Shown here in pieces: positions 1 through 6,256 of a DNA stretch of 34,283 nt (positions within the stretch are counted from its first letter, which is position 1; every line of letters starts with the position of its first letter). This DNA comes from Anaerolineae bacterium. GTDB taxonomy: Bacteria; Chloroflexota; Anaerolineae; 4572-78; J111. The notes beneath the pieces were generated by a model. The model ran no database searches, had not been told where the DNA came from, and worked only from the letters and a program-made list of their open reading frames with translations. The stretch covers positions 1 through 34,283 of the forward strand of contig JAFGDY010000134.1 in the NCBI GenBank assembly GCA_016931895.1, written 5' to 3'. A program made the translations under genes and the position numbers.

Positions 1-1
1 G

Positions 2-64
2 GAAAAGAAGCCTGCCCTTAAGCTTACTCCTGAACAATTAGCTCTTTTCCCTGACTTCATTTAG
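2..64 (+). CDS. 3' end of an unidentified gene (partial)
   Basis: An open frame enters from the left edge and ends at TAG 62-64. The visible 20 residues end LALFPDFI. The preceding part (KKPALKLTPEQ) is lysine-rich and has ordinary coding character, but it is too short to assign a family. The next gene on the same strand starts about 130 bases downstream. Confidence 0.4.
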   Translation, partial: EKKPALKLTPEQLALFPDFI

Positions 65-192
65 TTATCCCGAACTCAGGTTATTAGTAAAAAGTATATC
101 AGGTTTAAAGAGCCGGGTCAAGCAACTCCTTCCCCCATTGGTACTATGGATTTTTTAATTTTGCGTTTTGCCCTTTATCTGGGGGTAGGTGT

Positions 193-1053
193 ATGATGTT
201 TTTTGACTCAATATCAGGAGCCGGAAGGGATGATGGCTCAATTCCCGGGCATTCAATGCAAGAACAATTAACCCATTTGCGGGCGGAATTAGCCCAGATA
301 CATCATGAACTCATCGAAGCCGAGGCAGAATTGGCCGACCGGCTGGCCGAAGTGAACGCCTTTGAGTTTGAATTTGAGGCCAGGGTGGGTTATTTATTTG
401 ATACCCTGGAAGCGCTGGAAAAAGAAATCCAGTGGTACACCGAGCGCATGCAAACTCTGCGCAGTAAGCAGGTTTTTGGCCAGGCTCACGTTCCGGTTGA
501 CGTGCAGTACCGGCGCGCCTGGCAAGCCCCGCCGCCAACCGCGCCCACGCCGCCGCCCCAACCCCTCAATGCGGCCGGCGAGGCGGAGATCAAACGATTG
601 TACCGCCAATTGGCCCGCCGGTTTCATCCCGACCTGGCCGTAGATGAAGCCGATCGGACCCGGCGCACCGAAAAGATGGCGGCCGTTAATAACGCCTACG
701 CCGCCCGCAGCCTGGTTGAATTGGTAGCCCTGGCCGCCGGGCCGGACACAACCCTTGGCCCCGCCCCAGACCAGACAGAGACGCAGTTGATCCAGGCCCT
801 GCAAGCCGAGTTGCATCGCTGCCAAAGCCGTCGGCGTCAAATTCAGAAGGAATTACGTAATGTGCGGTTTCGGCCCAGCGTGGAATTGAGCATTGAGGTT
901 AAAATGGCCCGCCGCCAGGGACGCGATTTATTGGCCGAGATGGCCGCCGACCTGAAACAAAAAATTGCCCGCCAAACCGCCGAGCGAGATATGCTCAAAG
1001 CCCAATTTGACCAGTTAGGACCGGAACAGGGCTTTATTAGAATTGAGCGTTGA
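193..1053 (+). CDS. J-domain protein with flanking coiled coils
   Basis: This 286-residue soluble protein has a DnaJ-like J domain in its middle (about residues 130-180). The HPD signature is at H145-P146-D147, preceded by a basic helix (IKRLYRQLARRF) and followed by a helix containing AVNNAYAA. J domains stimulate Hsp70 (DnaK) ATPase, so a co-chaperone role is the family expectation. Residues about 20-95 and 195-275 are heptad-rich and charged, probably coiled coils, with a Pro-rich linker at about 112-125. There is no zinc-finger, G/F-rich or DnaJ C-terminal domain, so this is a class III (J-domain-only) protein; its client is unknown. ATG 193 follows a GGGGGTAGG ribosome-binding site; ATG 196 is also possible. 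The convergent gene on the other strand ends 9 bases beyond its stop, leaving no room for a separate terminator. Confidence 0.8.
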   Translation: MMFFDSISGAGRDDGSIPGHSMQEQLTHLRAELAQIHHELIEAEAELADRLAEVNAFEFEFEARVGYLFDTLEALEKEIQWYTERMQTLRSKQVFGQAHVPVDVQYRRAWQAPPPTAPTPPPQPLNAAGEAEIKRLYRQLARRFHPDLAVDEADRTRRTEKMAAVNNAYAARSLVELVALAAGPDTTLGPAPDQTETQLIQALQAELHRCQSRRRQIQKELRNVRFRPSVELSIEVKMARRQGRDLLAEMAADLKQKIARQTAERDMLKAQFDQLGPEQGFIRIER

Positions 1054-1062
1054 GAGCGCGAA

Positions 1063-1407
1063 TTACAGCGTGGAATAATAGACCAGGCCGCCAATGACGG
1101 CCAGGATAATCAAACTGGCAATGAACCAGCCCCAATTAATTGAACGCCACTGCGCCGGGAGATTTTGCTCAACGGCGGGCTCCGGCAGGGGAATGAACAT
1201 TTCGCCGGGGTCGTCGGGGAGCCATTTTTCGCCGTCGTGTCGGTACCAGGTTTCGCTTTCATGGCCAAACATCCAATAGTAACCATCTTCGGCCACGTCA
1301 ATCAACCCCAGTAGGGATTCTTCAAAGGCGCGCTCGCCCATTTCGCCGGCGACAAGTTTTGCTTTTAAGGCCTTCACGGATTGTTCGACCGTCATGAAAT
1401 CAATCAT
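1063..1407 (-). CDS. Small tail-anchored protein with SHOCT-like N-terminus
   Basis: This 114-residue protein starts with a short helical segment (SVKALKAKLVAGEMGERAFEE) resembling the SHOCT/short-linker helix found in many small bacterial membrane proteins. An aromatic segment follows (YYWMFGHESETWYRHDGEKW). A single hydrophobic C-terminal helix (about residues 93-112, WGWFIASLIILAVIGGLVYY) leaves only two or three residues outside. The expected topology is a cytoplasmic domain held in the membrane by its tail. Its ATG overlaps the stop of the PP2C gene (ATGA), so the two are translationally coupled and may form a phosphatase/membrane-partner pair. Function is not known. Confidence 0.7.
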   Translation of the reverse strand: MIDFMTVEQSVKALKAKLVAGEMGERAFEESLLGLIDVAEDGYYWMFGHESETWYRHDGEKWLPDDPGEMFIPLPEPAVEQNLPAQWRSINWGWFIASLIILAVIGGLVYYSTL

Positions 1408-2318
1408 AAGTTTCTATCCGTATAAAATTTGCCTTCAGGCAGGGTAGTAGGCTTCAGGCGGACGACGGGGGTAGGGCGCGTATCAGCGGCGATGGTAGAG
1501 GCGGCCTCGGCTTCCATCTCGGCAACGTAGCCCCCCTCGGGAGGAGGCGTGTCGCGCACTTTAATGATAATGGTGGTGATGTTGTCGGGGCCGCCGGAGG
1601 CGTTGGCCAGATGGGTGAGTTGTTTGGCCGCCTCAAGGGGCGAGTCGGTGGCGCAGAGCGCCTCTTTTATGGCCGCATCGCCCACCGGCCCCCATAAACC
1701 ATCGCTGCATAGGATGATGGTATCATCCAATTGCAGTCTGTCGGTAAACGTGTGAATTTCTAAATCGGTATCCTGTCCCAGGGCCTGGTAAAGAACATTC
1801 TGGCGGGGATGATTCAGGGCTTCTTCTGCCGTAATCTTGCCCAACTCGCGCAAGCGGGAAACCAGGGAATGGTCCCGGCTAATGAGCTGCAATTCATTGT
1901 TACGCAACAGATAGGCCCGCGAATCCCCAATGTTCATAACCACCAATAAATCATGGTACAATAGAGCCGCCACAATGGTGGTGCCGCCGCCTTCGGTGGC
2001 TTGCATCACTTGCAGGTTTGCCTGCTCAATGGCTTTTATCATGGCCTCAATGATGGCCTGTTGCGGCTCTTTTTCCGGCAGGTGAGCGGCGGCGTAATAT
2101 TCGGCAAACGTGGTTTGAATAGTTACCCTGGAGGCCACCTCACCTTTTTGATGCCCCCCCATGCCATCGGCCAGCACGTAAAAGTAACCTCTTTGGGCCA
2201 AAGTATCGCCATCAAAATTCACGGGAAGTTGGTAGGCATCCTCGTTGTGGCTACGCAGCAGGCCGGTATCGGTTACTCCGGCGTAATGGAAGTACATATC
2301 TGGTTTTGAGGTATTCAT
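1404..2318 (-). CDS. PP2C-family protein serine/threonine phosphatase
   Basis: A 304-residue metal-dependent phosphatase (PPM/PP2C, the Stp/PrpC group) that would remove phosphate from Ser/Thr proteins, typically opposing Hanks-type kinases; no kinase gene is in the window. The metal-binding motifs are intact: RSHNEDAY near the N-terminus, ADGMGGHQKGEVAS, GDSRAYLLR, RDHSLVSRL, CSDGLW and GGPDNITTIII. The open frame extends upstream to 2402. I chose ATG 2316-2318 because the extra residues do not look like PP2C and because AGGA lies 11 bases upstream; the typical bacterial start (hydrophobic strand, then GVTDTGLLR) follows directly. About 50 Pro/Ala-rich residues follow the catalytic core. It overlaps the downstream tail-anchored gene by 4 bases. 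Confidence 0.9.
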   Translation of the reverse strand: MNTSKPDMYFHYAGVTDTGLLRSHNEDAYQLPVNFDGDTLAQRGYFYVLADGMGGHQKGEVASRVTIQTTFAEYYAAAHLPEKEPQQAIIEAMIKAIEQANLQVMQATEGGGTTIVAALLYHDLLVVMNIGDSRAYLLRNNELQLISRDHSLVSRLRELGKITAEEALNHPRQNVLYQALGQDTDLEIHTFTDRLQLDDTIILCSDGLWGPVGDAAIKEALCATDSPLEAAKQLTHLANASGGPDNITTIIIKVRDTPPPEGGYVAEMEAEAASTIAADTRPTPVVRLKPTTLPEGKFYTDRNL

Positions 2319-2410
2319 TGATAACGTTGTCCTGTGGGCACGGTTTGAGATTACGCTTCTATTTTGGCATAGATCACCAACATGGTCAATAGCCAGAAAC
2401 AACCATTTTT

Positions 2411-2440
2411 ATTATAGTCCGGGTAGGGACAAATCACCAA
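2411..2440 (-). promoter_or_regulatory. Possible promoter of the PP2C gene
   Basis: Read on the minus strand, a perfect TATAAT (plus 2411-2416) lies about 95 bases upstream of the PP2C start. A weak -35 (TTGGTG) is 18 bases further upstream. The -10 is convincing; the -35 is not. Confidence 0.4.
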
Positions 2441-2471
2441 ACCCTCTGCTAAAATGTTGGCTCCGGCCAGA

Positions 2472-2500
2472 TAGACACTTCTGGCGGGTTAGTTTATAAT
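2472..2500 (+). promoter_or_regulatory. Promoter of the orphan acidic protein gene
   Basis: TAGACA (2472-2477), a 17-base spacer and TATAAT (2495-2500) match the sigma-70 consensus at 11 of 12 positions. Transcription would start near 2507 and the leader would carry the heptamer tract at 2516-2543 before the start codon at 2609. Confidence 0.65.
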
Positions 2501-2515
2501 ACAGGCGAATAGAGA

Positions 2516-2543
2516 GCGTTACGCCATACGTAATACGCCCTAC
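2516..2543 (+). repeat. Heptamer tandem repeat (4 units, GNNNTAC)
   Basis: Four consecutive seven-base units, GCGTTAC, GCCATAC, GTAATAC and GCCCTAC, share the pattern G-N-N-N-T-A-C with no gaps. It lies in the untranslated leader of the next gene. It resembles the short tandemly repeated heptamers (STRR) described in cyanobacteria. Confidence 0.6.
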
Positions 2544-2608
2544 ACCGGGAAGAGTTGCCTGTAGAATAAGGCGCCATCCGTTAAATCACTATTTGAGGAG
2601 AATATACC

Positions 2609-3403
2609 ATGAGTGACAAACTCAATTTGCCTCGCCTTCCCCGGCGAACAGTAAAATATGTCACCGATCCGGGCGAGATGAGTGAGGCCGGGGTGCGGGG
2701 CATGCTGAGCAATCCGGTTTATGCCGGCGTGCCTCCTTACCAGCGCATCGTGTCCGACGAAGCCTGGATTCAATCTGCCGCCCAATTGATAGAAGATGAG
2801 GGGGTTGAACAGTTTTTGGTCAATATGCTCTACATGCTGCGGAACAGCATGGTTGATGTGGTGCCCGATGAAGCCATTCCCGCCGATTATGACGGTCCTT
2901 GGCCTGAAGAGGATGAAGACGAAGAAAATTTATCGTTCCCCGCTAATTCGTCCGACCCATCTTCTCCCTGGCTTTATCCTTTGGAGGGGCTTATCTTTTG
3001 TTCGCACGATGGACTGCCCATGATTATTCTTGACAACGAGTTTCTGTGTGTGGGCGAATATCTGTACGCTCACCTGGAAGACGCCCCCATTACCGACCTG
3101 ATTACCGAACCCGTTTTGACCCTTGTTTTTCAAAACGGTCACACCTTACCCCTGCTCTGCCCCGATTGCGGCCAATCTTTTCATACCGACGATTGTAATG
3201 AGTTGTTAGATACCCTCAACGGCCTCATCATTACCAATATTGAATGGGATTATGACACTCAGGAGTTGGTAATTAGTTTTGGCAAACCGGAAGAGGTGGA
3301 AAGTGAGGAGGAACCCGCAGAAATATTATCCATTCATCTTAACTCGGTGCGCGAATTGACCTGTCCGGGCCAACAAGAGTGGCCGGACAATGAGGAGATG
3401 TAG
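2609..3403 (+). CDS. Orphan acidic protein with CxxC...HxxxC motif
   Basis: A 264-residue soluble protein that I do not recognise. The start is well supported: AGGAG lies 9 bases before ATG 2609, under a good promoter. The N-terminal third is neutral. Residues about 95-120 form an acidic, low-complexity linker (PWPEEDEDEEN). The C-terminal half contains hydrophobic strands and one possible metal site, CPDCGQSFHTDDC, that is CxxC followed by HxxxC. The C-terminus is again very acidic (EEVESEEEPAEIL). There is no signal peptide or membrane segment. The downstream phosphatidylcholine synthase gene starts 22 bases after its stop, so they may be cotranscribed. Confidence 0.75.
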   Translation: MSDKLNLPRLPRRTVKYVTDPGEMSEAGVRGMLSNPVYAGVPPYQRIVSDEAWIQSAAQLIEDEGVEQFLVNMLYMLRNSMVDVVPDEAIPADYDGPWPEEDEDEENLSFPANSSDPSSPWLYPLEGLIFCSHDGLPMIILDNEFLCVGEYLYAHLEDAPITDLITEPVLTLVFQNGHTLPLLCPDCGQSFHTDDCNELLDTLNGLIITNIEWDYDTQELVISFGKPEEVESEEEPAEILSIHLNSVRELTCPGQQEWPDNEEM

Positions 3404-3425
3404 GGGGTGACAAGGTATAAAAAAT

Positions 3426-4163
3426 ATGACCAGTGACTTCTCGATCACCTGGCACCACCGCATTTTGGCCTGGCTGGCGCATCTCTTTACGGCCAGCGGG
3501 GCCGTGTTTGGCCTGTTGGCCCTGGATGCTCTTCATCGGCAGAAATGGGGCCTGGCTTTTTGGTTAATGGGTTTTGCCATTATTGTGGATTCGGCGGACG
3601 GCGTGCTGGCCCGGTTGGTTCGGGTAAAAACAGTATTGCCCCATATTGACGGCTCGCTTTTGGACAATTTGCTGGACTATCTTAACTACGTGATGGTGCC
3701 GGCCTTTTTTTTATTGCTCAGTGATCTGCTTCCGGCCAACTGGAGGCTGGTGGGAGCCGGGGTTATTGTGCTGGTCTCGGCGTTTCAATTCAGCCAAACC
3801 GAGGCCAAAACCGACGACCACTTTTTTAAGGGTTTCCCCAGTTATTGGAATATTGTGGTTTTTTACCTGTTTCTGTGGCAGTTGCCGCCGCCGGCCAACC
3901 TGGCGATCATCCTCTTGTTGGCTGTGCTGGTTTTTGTGCCTATTAAGTATGCCTATCCCTCCCGGCCCGATTACCTGGCCCGCAGTCGCTGGCTGCGGGG
4001 CGCTTTTGTGCTGGCCACTATTCTGTGGGGGATAGCCGCCGCCGCGCTCCTGTGGTTTCATCCGGCAACCAGCCGGTTTTGGGTGATTTACTCTATTGGC
4101 TATTTCGTTTTTTACGTCCTGTTGAGCATATACCGCACCCTTGTGCCTTTGGAAAAGGAGTAG
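3426..4163 (+). CDS. pcs: Phosphatidylcholine synthase (CDP-alcohol phosphatidyltransferase)
   Basis: This 245-residue integral membrane enzyme would condense CDP-diacylglycerol with choline to make phosphatidylcholine and CMP. The CDP-alcohol phosphatidyltransferase signature is complete: D58-G59-x2-A62-R63, then G76-x3-D80-x3-D84. The 12-residue gap between AR and G, with the sequence VKTVLPHIDGSLLDNLLDY, is the form known from bacterial Pcs rather than PgsA or PssA. The length is also typical of Pcs. About seven or eight hydrophobic segments are visible. If correct, the organism makes phosphatidylcholine directly from choline. Assignment to Pcs rather than another family member rests on motif spacing only. 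Confidence 0.8.
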   Translation: MTSDFSITWHHRILAWLAHLFTASGAVFGLLALDALHRQKWGLAFWLMGFAIIVDSADGVLARLVRVKTVLPHIDGSLLDNLLDYLNYVMVPAFFLLLSDLLPANWRLVGAGVIVLVSAFQFSQTEAKTDDHFFKGFPSYWNIVVFYLFLWQLPPPANLAIILLLAVLVFVPIKYAYPSRPDYLARSRWLRGAFVLATILWGIAAAALLWFHPATSRFWVIYSIGYFVFYVLLSIYRTLVPLEKE

Positions 4164-4233
4164 AGGCTGGTTTTTTTGTGCTTAAATTCGGTTTGGGCCT
4201 AATAAAACCCGGCCCATACTTCCGCAATATTAC

Positions 4234-4623
4234 TCAGCCATCCTTCAACAGCGGGGCCGGCTGAAACCCATGCCGCTCCAGCCACTCCCAATCCGGCCCG
4301 GCCCAGCCAACCTGGTTAAAATCAACCCGGCCCTGCCGGTCAAAAATAATCCCTTCCGCTTCCAATAACTCCCGTTGATGCGCGCTGCCATGCCCGCTGC
4401 TGCGCAGGCTGATTTTACCCTGGCGATTAATGACTCGCTGCCAGGGCACGTCGGTACCAAAAGGTAGGGCCGCCATCGCATAACCAACCATCCGCGCCGT
4501 GCAGCCACCCACAATGGCCGCCACCTGGCCGTAAGTGGCTACCCGGCCGGCCGGAATTTGGCAAACTACGGCGTAAATCCGCTCGTAGGTTGGGGCGTTT
4601 TTTAACAAAGTTGGAGACGTCAT
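4234..4623 (-). CDS. Alkyltransferase-like protein (ATL), MGMT homologue lacking the active-site Cys
   Basis: A 129-residue protein with the DNA-binding half of O6-alkylguanine-DNA alkyltransferase: YGQVAA (DNA-binding Tyr about 31) and ARMVGYAM with the arginine finger (about R44). At the position of the catalytic PCHR motif it has P60-W61-Q62-R63, so the acceptor cysteine is replaced by tryptophan. This is the defining feature of ATL proteins, which bind O6-alkylguanine lesions and hand them to nucleotide excision repair instead of repairing them. The C-terminal tail (about residues 98-129, GRVDFNQVGWAGPDWEW) is longer than in the shortest ATLs. Its ATG overlaps the stop of the decarboxylase gene by 4 bases, so it is translationally coupled downstream. 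Confidence 0.85.
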   Translation of the reverse strand: MTSPTLLKNAPTYERIYAVVCQIPAGRVATYGQVAAIVGGCTARMVGYAMAALPFGTDVPWQRVINRQGKISLRSSGHGSAHQRELLEAEGIIFDRQGRVDFNQVGWAGPDWEWLERHGFQPAPLLKDG

Positions 4624-6065
4624 TTTTTTAATTCCTCCACTTTTTCCTGCAATACTTCCAGCACCCGGTCAACTTCATCCAGGTGAGAGCGAAAACATAA
4701 CACGGCCAGCCGCAGGATGAATTTGCCATCGAGCATGGTGGAAGAAACAAAAACCCGGCCGTCGTTTTGCACCGCCTGGGCCAATTTTTGGTTAAAAACA
4801 TTGGCGTTGCCGCGGGGCGGGAGGTAGCGATACGTGGCAATGGAAAGGTCGGGATAAGGGCCAACCTCAAAGCCGGTCAGCGTTTGCACCTGTTCATGAA
4901 AATAACGCGCCAGCAGTATTTTCTCAGCCAAAACCGCCCGGAAAGGAGCCACGCCCGCCAGCTTCAGGGCCAGCCACAGCCGTAATCCCCTAAAATGCCG
5001 GGTCAACTCCGGCGACAGGTCCGCCGGGGAGATGATTTCAGCCGGCGCAGTCTCGGCATCTTGCATATAGGGCGCATCCTGGTAATAATGGGCCTGGTGG
5101 AGTTGTTGGCCGTTCTTTACCAAAATGGCCCCGGTGCCGTAGGGCAGAAATAGTCCTTTGTGCGGATCAATAACCAAGGAATCGGCTTTTTCCAGGCCGG
5201 GCAAAACTTCTTTGCCTTCTGCACACAGGGTAAAAATGCCGCCATACGCGCCATCGGTATGCAACCAGAGCTGGTGCGTGTGGGCGATGTCGGCAATATC
5301 CGGCAAGGGGTCAACCGCGCCCACGTCGGTAGTGCCGGCCGAGGCAATGATTAGCCAGGGATGCAACCCGGCCTTTTTATCGCTCAAAATTGTTTCGGCT
5401 AAAACCTCGGCCCGCATGCGGTACTGCCGGTCCAGCGGAATATACCGTTTGACACACTCCCTTAACCCGGCCAGGCGCAGCGCCTTATCTACCGAATGGT
5501 GAGTTTGCCGGGATAAATACACCACCGACCGGTCAAAATCTTTGGCTTTTAAATCATGGACTTCCCTGGCCGTGACAATCCCGGCCAGGTTGGCAATGCT
5601 TCCCCCGGAAGTTAAAGTGCCGGCAGCATTGGCCGGATAGCCCACTTCACCGGCCAGCCAGGCCAATAGCATTTGTTCCATCCGCACCGCCCCCGGCGAA
5701 GCAAAAAACAAGCCGGCGTAACGATTGGTCACTGCCGCCAAATAATCCCCCAAAGCCGCAAAATAGAGACCTCCCCCGGGGATGTAACCAAAAGCCCCGG
5801 GCGAGGCCGGATTGATGCCCACCTGGTCCACATTGTGTTGCAGGAGGTTCAGGGCTGTGTCCAGCTCAATTGGTTCGTCCGTAATGGGCGAATCGTACAA
5901 CCCCCTGCCCCCATCGGCCAAAATCGCGTAAGCCGGGGCCTGGGCCAGATTTTCCAAAAAACTCTCCGCGTATTGGCCAACCCCGGCCAATAAATTGGCG
6001 CGTTCGGCCGCATCCGGTTCCAGAGGCCGGGCCTGATTTTGGAGCGCTCTGATTTTGGCGCGCAT
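4620..6065 (-). CDS. Group II pyridoxal-phosphate amino acid decarboxylase
   Basis: A 481-residue cytoplasmic PLP enzyme of the aromatic-L-amino-acid/glutamate/diaminobutyrate decarboxylase family. Visible landmarks are TSGGSIANLAGI (phosphate-binding region), HHSVDKALRLAGL, HTDGAYGG with the Asp that contacts the PLP ring nitrogen, and IDPHKGLF with the Schiff-base Lys at about K303. The length fits the family. Substrate cannot be decided from sequence alone; tyrosine/DOPA/tryptophan-type and 2,4-diaminobutyrate-type enzymes share these motifs. AGGAG lies 8 bases upstream of ATG 6065. It is the first gene of a two-gene unit with the ATL gene. No transporter for a decarboxylase system is next to it. 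Confidence 0.85.
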   Translation of the reverse strand: MRAKIRALQNQARPLEPDAAERANLLAGVGQYAESFLENLAQAPAYAILADGGRGLYDSPITDEPIELDTALNLLQHNVDQVGINPASPGAFGYIPGGGLYFAALGDYLAAVTNRYAGLFFASPGAVRMEQMLLAWLAGEVGYPANAAGTLTSGGSIANLAGIVTAREVHDLKAKDFDRSVVYLSRQTHHSVDKALRLAGLRECVKRYIPLDRQYRMRAEVLAETILSDKKAGLHPWLIIASAGTTDVGAVDPLPDIADIAHTHQLWLHTDGAYGGIFTLCAEGKEVLPGLEKADSLVIDPHKGLFLPYGTGAILVKNGQQLHQAHYYQDAPYMQDAETAPAEIISPADLSPELTRHFRGLRLWLALKLAGVAPFRAVLAEKILLARYFHEQVQTLTGFEVGPYPDLSIATYRYLPPRGNANVFNQKLAQAVQNDGRVFVSSTMLDGKFILRLAVLCFRSHLDEVDRVLEVLQEKVEELKK

Positions 6066-6164
6066 CTTCTTTCTCCTGGTGCTAGAAATTTGTAGGATAG
6101 AGTAGATTACCCAATTTTTTAAAGAATAACAAAATTAGCATCACGGAATTAATTGAAAGTCCAA

Positions 6165-6202
6165 TAATCTCGTGTCCAAACTGGAGTTTGGGCATGAGAT
6201 TA
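6165..6202. repeat. Long imperfect palindrome downstream of the metal ATPase
   Basis: Arms of 17 bases (TAATCTCGTGTCCAAAC and its partner at 6186-6202) enclose a 4-base loop, with two mismatches that can be G-U pairs in RNA. It lies between the ATPase stop (6257) and the decarboxylase start (6065), both on minus. It could end the ATPase transcript, but no T-run follows, so a dispersed palindromic element is equally possible. Confidence 0.55.
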
Positions 6203-6256
6203 AGCATACCAAAACTAGCGCTGTTGGTTAAACGTGAGGGAGAGGGTAAGACAATT

